From: Amorphophallus konjac
Taxonomy: Eukaryota; Streptophyta; Magnoliopsida; Alismatales; Araceae
Assembly (NCBI GenBank): GCA_022559845.1
Contig: CM040125.1
Span: forward strand, 286,984,200-287,048,199
Direction of reading: 5' to 3'
DNA length: 64,000 nt
Shown here: piece after piece, positions 53,925 through 64,000 of the stretch
Layout of the letters: each line of letters begins with the position of its first letter
How positions within the stretch are numbered: the first letter of the stretch is position 1
The notes under the pieces: model-generated
Databases searched by the model: none
Seen by the model: the letters and a program-made list of their open reading frames with translations, nothing else
Told to the model about the DNA's origin: nothing
Translations under genes and position numbers: made by a program

Positions 53925-56876
53925 ATGGCTGCCGAACGTGCTCAATGGCGCAACATGCAACGTACTCTCCAAGGCATGACCCAGGCACTTCAACAAGTGG
54001 CACAAGGAGGTGCACATCATGGAGCAGGAAATCTCCACCAAAGCTTCAAGAACATGAACCCTCCTAAGTTCATGGGATCCACCGATCCAGATGATGCCGA
54101 ACACTGGATCCGAGAGACGGAACGTGTTTTTAGAGTCATGCAATGTTCAGACCAAGAGAAGGTCCTGCTAGCAACTTTTCAATTAGAAAGAGACACCCGA
54201 TGCTGGTGGGAGTCGGTAGAAGCCACATTAGATCAAGAACAAGTTACTTGGGAAGAGTTTGTTGAACATTTCAATAATAAATATTTCTCAAATCGAGTTC
54301 AAGAGAAGAAAGCCGCTGAATTCGCCGCACTTAAGCAACGATCTTTGTCGGTGGCTGAATATGAAGCGCAGTTCTCTAGGCTGTCTCGGTACGCTAAACA
54401 CTTAGTTAGTACTGAGAAGATGAAAGCTCTAAGATTCCTTAATGGGCTCAGGCCCCAATATATCACACAACTGGCACCGATGGACATACAAGTCTATTCG
54501 GAGATGGTTCGACGATCCTAATTACTAGAAGATGTCACGGAACTATCTGATAGGATCCGTGGGAAAGACAAGAAGGAGAATGTTACTAGCTCCGGCACCT
54601 TCAAACCTAATTTCAAGAAGAGGCCAAGTAATGGAGGCATTCCCTCCCAGGAGCAAAAGTTCAAGAAGACCAAACCTTTCTCCATCACCACTGCACTTGT
54701 TAAGGTGGTATGTAAGCACTGTGATAAGGCCGGGCACAAGGCCGAAGAATGTTGGAGGAAACTTGGAGCGTGTCTCCGTTGTGGGAGCCGTGATCATCGG
54801 ATTCCCGACTGTCCCCTACTCAATGATCAAACCGGTGACGGGAAGCGCCCGGTAACAAAGAATGCTCGTCTCCACGCGATTAAGGTGACCGAAGAAGATG
54901 AAGGCGGACTAGTAGAAGGTACACTGAAAGTTTGTTCCAAGTCTACACATGTCTTATTTGATACGGGTGCATCACATTCTTTTATTTCCAAGAAGTTTGC
55001 TGACCCACTACCTATGGAACCGGAATGGATGAAAATATTTTTATCTACTCCTCTCGGAAACGAAACCGATATTACTCACCATTATCAAAACTGTGAAGTC
55101 TTAGTAAAAGGAAGAAATCTTCCTATCAATCTCATATGTTTAGACCTAAAGCAATACGATGTCATATTGGGAGCAGATTGGTTATCTAGGTATCAGGCAA
55201 CTGTGGATTGCCGTAACAGCAAAGTTACTTTCAAGGACTTTCTAGAACTAGTCTATTCTAACCCTAAGAGTCGGAGCGAGTCACCTCTTATTTTGGCTCT
55301 CCGAGCTAGCAAGCTAATAAGGAAAGGATGTGTATCTTTCCTTGCATTTGTCACCATTAAGGAGACTAAGCTAGAAGACATCCCAGTTGTGCAAGAATTT
55401 CCGGAGGTGTTTCCGGAGGACTTGCCTGGATTACCCCCACAAAGAGAAGTGGCATTCACCATCGATTTAGTCCCTGGTGCTGGACCAGTTTCTAAGGCAC
55501 CATATAGGATGTCCCCTGCCGAACTCAAGGAGCTAAAGGAGCAATTAATGGAACTTCTCAAGAAAGGATTTATTAGACCAAGCACTTCCCCGTGGGGAGC
55601 ACCTGTGCTATTTGTAAAGAAGAAAGATGGATCCATGAGGTTATGCATCGACTATCGACAGTTGAATCATCTCACTATCAAGAACAAGTATCCACTGCCG
55701 AGAATCGATGAGTTATTTGATCAAATATATGGATCCAAGTATTTTTCAAAGATTGATCTCAGGTCAGGGTATCACCAACTAAGGATCAAGGATGATGACA
55801 TTCATAAGACCGCATTCAGAAGCAGGTATGGCCATTATGAGTTTGTTGTTATGCCTTTCGGACTAACAAATGCCCCTGTTGCCTTCATGCAGTTGATGAA
55901 TAGTATATTCAGACCTTATCTAGATCAATTCGTGGTGGTTTTCATTGATGATATATTTATTTACTCCAAGACCAAGGGAGAGCATGAGGAACATTTAAGG
56001 ATTGCATTACAGATATTGAGGATAAATCAGCTATATGCAAAGCTCAGCAAATGTGAATTTTGGTTAAGAGAAGTAGCTTTCTTGGGGCATGTTATATCAA
56101 AAGATGGTTTCTCCGTAGATTCATCAAAGGTTGAAGCTGTAAGGAATTTGGAAAGACCGACCAATGCTAGCAAGGTCCGTAGTTTCTTGGGTCTTGCGGG
56201 CTACTATCGGCGATTCATCAAGGATTTCTCCAAGATAGCCGTACCACTCACTAGGCTAACTCTCAAGGAGATACGCTATGAATGGAGTGAGGATTGTGAA
56301 CAAAGCTTCCAAGCTCTCAAGGATCACTTGACTACTGCCCCAGTCTTAGCTCTACAAATTGAAGGAGAAAAGTTCGAGGTATACACTGATGCATCTGGCA
56401 TTGGCCTCGGATGTGTTTTAATGCAACAAGGGAAGGTTATAGCCTACTCTTCGTGCCAATTGAAGAAGCACGAGGAGAACTACCCAGTTCATGATTTAGA
56501 ATTGGCTACGGTAGTATTTGCACTAAAGATATGGAGACATTATCTGTATGGAGTGCAGTTTCTTGTATACTCTGACCATAAAAGTCTTAAGTATCTCTTC
56601 TCTCAGAAGGAATTGAATATGAGGCAAAGACGTTGGCTAGAATATCTTAAGGACTTCGACTTTACTAAACAATATCATCCTGGAAAGGGTAATCCTGTAG
56701 CTGATGCCCTTAGTCGAAAGCCGAGAGCATTATTAGCCAATTGTATGATTCAGGAGTGGAAGTTGCTAGAACAATTCACTAGACTTAATATAAGCATGGA
56801 CAAGGACAGTAGGTGTGTCACCTTATCCCATATGAGCATACAGCTGTAGATCGGATTAAAAATCCTCAAATACCAG
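53925..56876 (+). pseudogene. Element C gag-pol, one stop, small frameshift and 3' truncation
   Basis: ATG 53925 opens gag (MAAERAQWRNMQRTL) with the retrotransposon gag core WWESVEATL...VTWEEFVEHFNNKYF. TAA at 54519-54521 is the only stop before pol, in the same frame. Two CCHC knuckles follow ([14 protein letters not shown] and [14 protein letters not shown], 54711-54816). Protease has [13 protein letters not shown] has [12 protein letters not shown] and catalytic FIDD near 55945. RNase H has [10 protein letters not shown] and ends [10 protein letters not shown] near 56720. A small deletion near 56845 shifts the frame to TAG (56847-56849); the other frame stays pol-like for about ten codons, then homology ends. 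Integrase is missing. Confidence 0.92.
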
Positions 56877-56879
56877 GCA

Positions 56880-58178
56880 GTGAAAAATAAATAACAATGA
56901 TGATAACATGTATAAGATGTGATAAAGAATATAGCACGAGGTGCTAAAGGGGAGTTGTGATCGCCAGAGGGTTTACCTCAATAAGAAGAAATGAGATCGC
57001 ATGTACCTAGTGAAAAGTGGGATGCGGGATGAATGTGAGTCTCCTCCTCCAACTCCAATCGGCCGGCCGATGAAGTGGGTTTTCTCGATTGATTACCTTG
57101 TAAAAGAAGACAATGAAAAGCAAGGAAAAGAGAAGGGGATCAGCCAAAGTGCAATAGTATCAGTCAAGAGCCAACATAAAAATGATGAAAAGACATCAAC
57201 ATGCGCACCTTCTTTTTTTTGTTTTGTAAACCCCTAGCAGAGAACTAGGGAAGAATATGATATGCTAAATGCGGTAAAAGAACTAACGACAGGTAACAAT
57301 AGTGATGATAAGAATGTGATGAACAACAGACAAGCTATATATATATATCGCCCTGCTCTCCCTGACGAGAGTAAAGGGAACCGGGAAGACGCTGAACGGA
57401 TGCAGAGGGATGAAGAAAAATCAATGCTCGAAGGAGGAAGCTCTGCGTGCTTGCTTGATAACTCACGTCTTAACCTCTAAATGCTCAGGGTGCCTATTGA
57501 ATACGTAAAATCTTCAACCTCTGTTACGAGCGAATGAAGTTTTCTTTTATAGTTTCAATCGGATGTGATCAAACAAGGAAATGATAAGAATAGGTAATGA
57601 GGCATCCAAGGAAGGATTAAGATCGAGCAAGAGTCCAAGGATAGCAGGGAACTGTGGGGGAAAGATGGAGAAAAAAAGGACTCTGGAGTGAAAACACGCC
57701 TTGCGTCAGGGCGTCTTTTTATGAATTGACGACCTGCACAGAGGCGTTTCTTGAAACACGACCTAGTAAAGGCCGTTTCTTCCTGGGTTTAATTTTGGAA
57801 ATGAAAACTTCCTCCGTTTGGAAACTGAGATAACACGCCTGCGAAAACGGCGTTTCTTCAAAACACGCCCTGAGGAAAGGCGTTACTCAGAAAGGCCTTT
57901 TATTTTGAAAATAGATAATTCCAGAAATTAAAGGATAATACCAGGAATTGACGCCCTTACATACGGTCGTCCTTTCTTTTAAAACGCCTTATCACAGGTC
58001 GTTACTTTATCAAGTAACGCCCTTAGTCAAGTCGTGATTCACAAAAATGCAGGAAAAATGCAGAAAACTCATGAAAAATAGAAAAACTTTATATTATAGG
58101 AATATTGAAGTCCACTTGGGGCGTTTACATAATAACATGAGATTTGATCAACAAAATGTCAATTTTGGCGTGTCTACA
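56880..58178 (-). repeat. D2 3' LTR (left end approximate)
   Basis: Aligns by eye with 10400-11772. Contains a dyad block at 57690-58040 and a GGCCGGCCGATGAAG segment at 57060. No second copy is seen in the window. Confidence 0.55.
57690..58040. repeat. Short-dyad array 1 of D2 (in LTR)
   Basis: Repeated ACGCC(C/T)...AGGCGT and ACGACCT...AGGCCGT units, for example ACGCCCTGAGGAAAGGCGT near 57863. Spacers are AT-rich. Confidence 0.85.
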
Positions 58179-58189
58179 GCTGCCCCGCC
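58179..58189 (-). other. D2 polypurine tract
   Basis: The minus strand reads GGCGGGGCAGC directly before TGTAGACACG. The same junction is found in D1. Confidence 0.6.
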
Positions 58190-59215
58190 TTGGCGTCTGC
58201 TTTGCAAGGGAGTGAGACGGAAATGGAATGAAGTGAAATGAAAGGATTGAAGTGGAACGAACTGATAAGGAGACGCCAAGGTGTGATGGGACACGCCTCA
58301 GACACTAAGCATTTGAAATCTTTCCAAGATTCAAAGTGAAACAACTCTGAGTGGTTCCAAGGAAACAATCGATTTGTCGGACAAAAGGAGATTAAACTAA
58401 ATAAATAAAGGGTGTGCGCGCGGGCACGACAGGGAAAGACCATTGGAGAGCGATTACCAGCCAATGTGGACGTGCTGCAACCAAGGTAAATTTTGCAGAA
58501 AAGTAAAGAGAATTGGGATAAAGATCCAACAAAAGGATACTTTCAAGGAATCAGCCTGAATGGCTTCAAATAGAACGAAGTACTTGATTTGGAATGGAAT
58601 ATCTCATGTCAACTCAATCGAGAGCGAGTGAACTTCATTATTGCCATAATATGAAGATTTTCAGCATGAAACTCAAAGTCCTACATGATGCATGCTGGGC
58701 TAAAAGAAAAGATTAAAACAAACTAAATAGAAAATAATCAAGGATAATATTGCTAAGCTGTTTAGGTCTGGTCAAGAATCCATATTTCTGAGCTAACACT
58801 AAGCCGAAGCCCGTTTGTCCACGTATCAACTCAGAAAGTGGAACCATCGTCCCAAGCCTTTAACAACTCAACGGCCTATCCGTGTGATCAAGATTCTCCT
58901 GAAATCGTCTTCGTTTTTGATAAAGGGGAACTCAAATTTCAGGTTCATCATAACCACAAGGTCCCTGATATACTATAATATCGTAGATATCATATAATAA
59001 TAATGCTTACAAGAAACAATACAAGGTGACACGATGTTGCTCCCATGAGCGATCCAAACGCCCTGAATCCTGCAAACTTCTGCACTTTGAAAGTTATTAG
59101 ACTTCATTTATCAATTCAGAACATGACATGATCATAAGTGCTTAATCATAAACAATTTCATCAAATAATAGCACTTAAGTTCATTCAAAAGCATTGGGAG
59201 GGCAAAAACGTAGGC
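58190..59215. other. D2 spacer between LTR and first dyad-rich promoter region
   Basis: Homologous to 11785-12830 of D1 (for example the CAGCCAATGTGGACGTG and ATGATGCATGCTGGGCTAAA segments). No coding frame is conserved between the copies. Unlike its flanks, it has almost no dyads. Confidence 0.6.
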
Positions 59216-59219
59216 CAAT

Positions 59220-59520
59220 AAAACACGCCTAAGAATAGGGCGTTAACAGCATGAAAGACGCCGTTCCAAAGGTCGTTAATTGTTAAAACACGTCCTACTC
59301 AAAGGCGTCACCAAGAAAGGAAGCTTAGAAGAAACACGACCTCATCAAGACACGACCATGCCAAATGTCGTCTCATCAAAAAAATACGCCCTTTCATAGG
59401 GCGTAACCAACAGAGAAAGCTTGGAAGAAACACGACCTTATCAAAGGCGTTACATTAAACACGACCAGTATAAGGTCGTCAAATCAAAAATACACGCCCT
59501 TACACAAGGCGTGAATTAGC
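59220..59520. repeat. Short-dyad array 2 of D2 (upstream of PMD gene)
   Basis: About nine units in 300 bp in two arm types, ACGCCC/GGGCGT and ACGACC/GGTCGT. Examples are TACGCCCTTTCATAGGGCGT near 59390 and ACGACCAGTATAAGGTCGT near 59461. It stops about 90 bp before the TATA box. Confidence 0.9.
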
Positions 59521-59606
59521 CCGATCCTCCGTTTCTAAATCAAGAACAGAGTCCTTAACCCAATCAAACTTCTACCTTCGGGGCTCTTTAGGACTCTTCA
59601 AATCCT

Positions 59607-59613
59607 TATAAAA
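59607..59613 (+). promoter_or_regulatory. TATA box of the D2 PMD gene
   Basis: CTTATAAAACGG, 118-124 bp before the ATG. It matches the placement in D1 (13014-13021). The sequence around it resembles an ordinary pol II core promoter. Confidence 0.7.
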
Positions 59614-59730
59614 CGGCAGACTTTCTTAACCAAATCATCAGAATTCTTCTGCGGCCGAACTGCTTCGTTTCTTTCTTTTTCTGCAGGCCTTTTGTTCTTT
59701 TCTTGCTTCTGTTCTCAACTGCTGGCGGCG

Positions 59731-61146
59731 ATGGACAGAATACTGAAGAAACCTAAGATTTCTACTCCTAGAATCTCTGAAATACAAGGGCACATAAGCA
59801 ACCGCATTGCTTTGAAACAGGTAAGCTTTCTCTTCTGCCCGTTGCTTTGCGATGCTCCTTCTGCCGAATTCTCCTTTCACGTTGCATATGCTCATACTTG
59901 TTTACTGTATGTGTTCTGTTCTTCACAGGACTATCCAAATCTTCCGGGAGCTAGAAGATATGTCCAAATCAAATGGTTGCCCCTCATCCTCTCCAAGTTT
60001 ACTTCAGACATGAGGGTATATGTAGCTAGATGGCATCTCTTGGGGTTGATAACCCATGCCAAGCATTATGATCAAATCCACATAGATTGGGCTGCCATAG
60101 GAGCATTGATTGAAACCTGGCATCCTTCCACCCATACTTTCTTATTTTCCACATTTGAGGCCACCATCTTGCTAGAGGAAGTAGAGATGATCCTAGGCTT
60201 GAAAAGGATGAAACACAGAGAAGAAGAAAAGATGGCCATCATGCCAAGGCCCATCTCCTCCCATGAATTGCTAACCTCGTTAATACCTAGCCCAAATATA
60301 GTGAACCAAATCAAGGTCACTAAAGGAGTTAACCTCTTGAAGCTCGCCTCGTGGGTGTACAAGAGAGCGGGTCAAGCTAAAGAGGAGGAGGAGATAGAAA
60401 GAGTGACCAAAGCCTTCGTGGTGTGCTTGGCAGGAGCACTCCTATTCCCATCCACGGAGGACTTTCTAGAGGAGTCCCAATTGAGCGCAGTGGTGAGCTT
60501 ATGGGAAGAAGAGAGAGTTGGACCGGCGATCCTAGCATATCTCTATAGCGGGCTTACATCGGCGGCCATGGGAAGGCCCATCTACGGGTGCATGCTAGCA
60601 CTCTCAAGTTGGGTTGATCTACACTTCAAATTCGACTCATGCCACGAAGCCCAACAACCCTCAAGAATTTTCTCAAAGAGCCCACTCTCATATATAACCG
60701 GCTCATTAGGTATAAGCAATAGAGTGACCAACCGGATTCCTCAAATCAAGAAGAGAGGGGATTGGAGGGAGCATTTGAAGGTAATGCCAAAGAATCTTTT
60801 TACTTGTGCCCCGGGTGTATTCAAAATGCAGGAGCTTCGTGCACGCTTCTCCATTGGGACGGACCTTCGTCTTATTGGTGCTTCGGACTTCGTTTTATAT
60901 AATGCACACCGGTGCCTTCCTCAGCTTGGGCTCCCAAGGCAACACTTAGAAGACATCTCTCATCTCCCTCCAATCAGATCAAGAGACCTAGGCAGCAATG
61001 AAGATGGAGAAGAGGTTACCACCATTCAAGCTCTATGGAGGCTAAGCAAGCTTCATCAACCTGTAGAAGACTTGGATGAAGACAAGGAACAGTGGAAAAA
61101 TTATGTAACTTCATTGAGAAAAATAAGGCCCAAAGTGGCTCATTAG
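59731..61146 (+). CDS. Plant mobile domain protein, one intron, apparently intact (435 aa)
   Basis: Exon 1 is 59731-59820 (30 codons, MDRILKKPKISTPRISEIQG start) and exon 2 is 59929-61146. The 108-bp GT-AG intron (CAG/GTAAGC donor, TTCTTCACAG acceptor) is in phase 0. The intron happens to be open, but the D1 gene has an intron of similar length with different sequence at the same place, and its flanking exons align. Exon 2 starts DYPNLPGARRY and contains the PMD signature WAAIGALIETWHPSTHTF plus LLEEVEMILGLK. A central region (YLYSGLTSAAMGRPIYGCML, SWVDLHFKF) is also conserved with D1. An AATAAA signal lies 26 bp past the stop. PMD proteins such as MAIN/MAIL1 act in nuclear silencing and meristem maintenance. 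What this element-borne paralog does is not known. Confidence 0.85.
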   Translation: MDRILKKPKISTPRISEIQGHISNRIALKQVSFLFCPLLCDAPSAEFSFHVAYAHTCLLYVFCSSQDYPNLPGARRYVQIKWLPLILSKFTSDMRVYVARWHLLGLITHAKHYDQIHIDWAAIGALIETWHPSTHTFLFSTFEATILLEEVEMILGLKRMKHREEEKMAIMPRPISSHELLTSLIPSPNIVNQIKVTKGVNLLKLASWVYKRAGQAKEEEEIERVTKAFVVCLAGALLFPSTEDFLEESQLSAVVSLWEEERVGPAILAYLYSGLTSAAMGRPIYGCMLALSSWVDLHFKFDSCHEAQQPSRIFSKSPLSYITGSLGISNRVTNRIPQIKKRGDWREHLKVMPKNLFTCAPGVFKMQELRARFSIGTDLRLIGASDFVLYNAHRCLPQLGLPRQHLEDISHLPPIRSRDLGSNEDGEEVTTIQALWRLSKLHQPVEDLDEDKEQWKNYVTSLRKIRPKVAH

Positions 61147-61171
61147 TCATTGTAGTTCCTCTTTTCAAAAT

Positions 61172-61177
61172 AATAAA
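61172..61177 (+). terminator. Poly(A) signal of the D2 PMD gene
   Basis: AATAAA 26 bp after the TAG stop. Confidence 0.5.
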
Positions 61178-61249
61178 GACTGTTCTCTGATTGAGCCAAC
61201 TGCCACTGTGATTATGAACCAAATCATCCAAAAACCTGTGTTTCTGTTA

Positions 61250-61660
61250 TGAATAACGCCTCCAAGAATGCCGTGAATTCAAAAATACACGCCTTACCTA
61301 AAGGCGCTTCCAGTGGGCCTTTGTCAACAGATGACGCCTGCAGAGTGGGCGTAACTTTAAATAACGACCTCAGGCAAGGCGTGACTAGATTCAAACCAAA
61401 AGAATATAATCGTTGACTCTTCAAAAATAACACCTTTTCCTTGGTCACGTTTCAAGTGTAACACGCCTTTACAAGAGGCGTTACTTCAAACAGCAATAAT
61501 GACTTCCCTTACATCAATCAACGCCCATTCAATGCGTCTGACGACGGTTATCGTTCCCCATGCAAAAGGAATTAACGCCTTAATCCTCGTCGTCAACTTT
61601 CATAAAACGCCCAAGGAATGGACGTGAATTTCATTATAAACGCCCCCATTAGGGCGTGTC
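61250..61660. repeat. Short-dyad array 3 of D2 (between the two PMD genes)
   Basis: Around ten units, for example ACACGCCTTTACAAGAGGCGT near 61462 and AACGCCCCCATTAGGGCGT near 61640. It begins right after the poly(A) region of the first gene and overlaps the TATA-like sequence of the second (61634-61640). Confidence 0.88.
61634..61640 (+). promoter_or_regulatory. Candidate TATA box of the second D2 gene
   Basis: TTATAAA lies 178 bp before the ATG at 61818, embedded in a dyad-rich stretch and followed by a CT-rich leader typical of plant 5' UTRs. Confidence 0.45.
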
Positions 61661-61817
61661 TTCTTCTCGAAACCCAAAAGCCGTCGGGCCCCTTCTTCTT
61701 CCTCCTTCCATTCTCATTTCACCCCTTTTCTCTGCAAACCCTAACCGAAGCCCTCCCCAAAGCTTCTCTTCCGTTCTCTTCTCTCTCATTCTCTCAAACA
61801 TTCTCTCAATCTTAGCC

Positions 61818-64000
61818 ATGGCCAAACGCCAAAGAGTTAGCGCCCCAGATGTGGTCGATCTCGATGCCTCCCACGCCCAAGAGGAAGAACTTTACGTGGA
61901 GGAGCTCGCCGTCGTGGCTTTTGAAGAAGAGCCGGTGGTGGCCGGCGGCGACGACGCCGACGAAGCAGCGACAGGAGGAGGAGGAGAAGACGAAGGTGGA
62001 GAAGAAGGAGAAGAAGATGGAGAAGAGGGAGATGGAGAAGAAGAAGGACCACCGCCGATGGCGGCGGTCGCTCCCCGGGGGCAACTCCGGCGGCCCAGAC
62101 GGCCGCTACCCCGGCCACAACCCCAGAAGCACAAGAAGGTAGGCTCCCCCTCCCCAATTCCATTTTTTTTATTTTATTTATATTTTTTCTTGATTTTTTC
62201 ATAGCCCTCGGGCATTAAACCTGCAACTCAGAAAAGACACGCCTCCAACGGGGGCGTTACTTACAAACGCAACGCCCTAATCCAGGGCGTTAATTATTTT
62301 TAATTTCTGAAAATTAATTATCCTTCATGAAAAACGCCCTGAAGCATGTCGTTTCTTAAAACTTATGATTTTTCATGAATTCCATGCTCACTAAACAATT
62401 TCCAAAAATATTTTCATGAATTATTTCGCATGCTGTCAGTTATTTGATTTTCTGTTAAATTGAGAAAACCCACGCCCTCCAGTAGGGCGTTAATTCAACA
62501 AGAGACGCCCAAACCAGAGGGCGTCGCTTCATTCATTAACGATTCAAAATTAACCACCTTTAGGAAAACGCCCTACCACAGGGCGTTAATTCAACAAGAA
62601 ACGCCCATCACCGAGGCGTGATTAGAAATATGTTTCAGAAATAGCAAAACAGCCACCAAAATACACCTAAGACAATGGCGTGATAAACATAAAAAACGCC
62701 CTCATTAAGGGCGTTACATTAAAGTTCATTCTGAAAAACGCCCCCCACAGGGGCGTGAATTTATCAAGAAACGACCTGAGGGTGGCCGTGAATTCCAAAA
62801 ATGCAAAATTCAATATTTAACCCAAATCAAATGTAATTCCACATGGATATTCAGATAATTAAGAAAAATAATTCTCTTTTAATACATGCAGGGGCTGATG
62901 AGGACCCGTATCTCATGGGTCATGGGCAGCATACCAGGGTCTCCCCGACTTCCAGAGGGTTAGGGTAGAGGCCATGGGGTTTGGGGCTTTTCTATCCATC
63001 GAGCCTTTTAGACCTGACCTAGCACTGATCCAGGTTTTGAGGGAGAGATGGGATAGGGTTAGCCGGACTTTTCTGATGCCCTGGGGGCATATGGTTCCTA
63101 GTTTAGAGGATGTAGCCAGGATCACAGGTTTACGGGTAGATGGTGAGGCCGTGAGTGGGTTCACCTATTCTGACTATACGGAGATGGCCCAGAGGCTACT
63201 AGGGCTTGAGATGGTCTATGTGGGACCTAGCGAGTGCAGGACCATTTTCCGTACGGACCTGACTACAGCGATGGGTCTAGGAGATGCCAGGCATAGATCG
63301 GGGGAGACCTTAGGTGAGTTTGCACAGCGACTGACCGACGGGGTGAGAGCGGCATGCTGCCAGGACCCGACTGACCATGAGAGAGCGGACCGAGACCTGA
63401 GGAGGTTCCTGCTGCTGCTGCTCGGGAGATTATTGCTGGGGACGAAAGCCGATGTCATCAACTGCCGCTTCTTAGGCATCCTTGAGGATCTGGAGACGGT
63501 TGGCACATATGCCTGGGGAGCGGCCCTGCTGGCGCATTTGATGGCCGATCTGTCCACAGGGACAGGCCGTGAGACGACCGTCAGTGGCTTCTCACCTCTT
63601 CTTCAGGTATGCAATTTCTCATTTTTACATCTTTTCCTTCTTATTATGATGCGTGTGAATATAGTACTAATTGCAATGCATGGATGCAGGTGTGGAGCCA
63701 CCTATACATGCCGATGGGGCGCGTTGACCCACGGCCAGGAGCTGAGGGATCCTTCCCTCTGGCGCGACGCTGGGTGCCTGTCATCTTTGGCGCCCCACTT
63801 GACTACGAGTTGTGGGTTCTACGGAGAGAGTTCCGCGACTTCCCTCCCTCGCTGGTATGTATGAATGAATGATATGCATTTCTTTTTGTTGTTTATTTGA
63901 ATATGATGAAATGATAATGATGCGTGTTCATGAATGCAGGTGCAGTGGAGACCATATGAGGGGATGACCGATGAGGGCCAGCCTTGGGTCGTATCGGGGC
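61818..64000 (+). CDS. Second plant mobile domain (MAIN/MAIL-like) protein gene, 3' end outside window
   Basis: Exon 1 (61818-62138, 107 codons) is very acidic and then basic: MAKRQRVSAPDVVDLD, a Glu/Gly run, then an Arg/Pro-rich end with KHKK. The long intron 1 (62139 to about 62900-62937) is filled with dyads; its acceptor is uncertain because the obvious CAG at 62891 puts stops in frame. Exon 2 (to 63606) has the PMD core: MGFGAFLSIEPFRPD, a WGHMVPSLEDVARITGLRVDG motif and TYAWGAALLAHLMADLS. Exon 3 (63690-63854) starts VWSHLYMPMGR, and exon 4 starts at 63940 with VQWRPYEGMTD. Introns 2 and 3 are 83 and 85 bp, GT-AG, phase 0. The exon pattern and order match plant MAIN-type PMD proteins better than the first gene does. 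Confidence 0.82.
62230..62800. repeat. Short-dyad array 4 of D2 (inside intron 1)
   Basis: A dozen or more units, several perfect (ACGCCCTCATTAAGGGCGT near 62695; ACGCCCTACCACAGGGCGT near 62568). They are usually followed by TNAATT and an A-rich spacer. They lie in the intron and none is seen in the flanking exons. Confidence 0.92.

Larger units (their letters stand above)
50730..56876 (+). mobile_element. Element C: chromovirus-type Ty3/gypsy element, 3' truncated
   Basis: It begins TGTAGCAACCC inside the pol of B. It has a 3.0-kb LTR, an exact initiator-Met primer site and gag-protease-RT-RNase H in one frame, then breaks off about 27 bp past its frame-ending stop, at about 56876, where D2 starts. 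Integrase and the second LTR are absent from the window. LTR length, primer site and RT style ([24 protein letters not shown]) suggest the Tekay/Del clade. Confidence 0.85.
56877..64000 (-). mobile_element. Element D2: Tat-like element carrying opposite-strand PMD genes, right end outside window
   Basis: It starts where the pol of C breaks off. An LTR-like region ends GTGTCTACA at 58178 next to a polypurine complement, so the parent element would read right to left, with pol expected beyond the window. Two plus-strand genes follow. It is homologous to D1 at about 10400-14313. No pol is visible here, so the assignment as an LTR element rests on the LTR/polypurine junction and on D1, and is provisional. 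Confidence 0.6.

Noticed and set aside
59220..59520. Regularly spaced short palindromic repeats resembling a CRISPR array
   Set aside because: Spacers and repeats vary in length, arms vary in sequence, no cas genes are present and the context is plant retroelements.

Overview
This window is plant nuclear repeat DNA: a nest of LTR retrotransposons with no ordinary host gene that I can recognise. A flowering plant is indicated by Ty3/gypsy elements of Tat and chromovirus type, primer-binding sites matching plant initiator-Met and Asp-type tRNAs, a Cassandra TRIM with 5S rRNA-like sequence in its LTRs, GT-AG introns of about 80-110 bp with TATA boxes, and plant mobile domain (PMD) proteins. The species cannot be told.

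Layout. 1-6647 is a minus-strand non-autonomous element (A): two 2.6-kb LTRs, the left one cut by the window edge, around a 2-kb non-coding core. 6648-9200 holds an 87-bp minisatellite, AT-rich filler and a tRNA-like SINE head. About 9300-10400 is a diverged LTR fragment related to element C. About 10400-14313 is a truncated minus-strand element (D1) with a broken antisense PMD gene. At 14314 D1 is cut by a large minus-strand Tat-like element (B), which runs to 50729: a 3' LTR of about 3.6 kb (14314-29808), a decayed antisense PMD gene (30582-35589), tandem arrays based on about 41 bp (35938-38496 and 46318-46945), and a decayed pol (46884-50729). Three elements sit inside B with matching target-site duplications: Tat1 (14829-25945, TSD ATACT), Cassandra (28147-28878, TSD TCTCT) and chimeric element E (38497-46317, TSD CCAAG). 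B is cut at 50730 by plus-strand chromovirus C (3.0-kb LTR, gag, protease, RT, RNase H). C ends near 56876 in a second D-type element (D2), which carries an apparently intact spliced PMD gene (59731-61146) and a second, multi-exon PMD gene (61818 to the window end).

Two themes recur. First, four elements (D1, D2, B, Tat1) carry genes on the strand opposite to pol, next to the 3' LTR. They encode PMD or 'putative gypsy-type transposon' proteins, and several have their own TATA box and introns. Second, most families carry dense arrays of short GC-rich inverted repeats (ACGCCCT...AGGGCGT, GGCGCCC...GGGCGCC, GCGCTAGG...CCTAGCGC, GGCGCGCC-like). They fill LTRs, spacers and an intron and stay out of the coding exons.

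All boundaries, domains and family names were read by eye; no alignment or database search was run. Element names (A, B, C, D1, D2, E, Tat1) are local labels.
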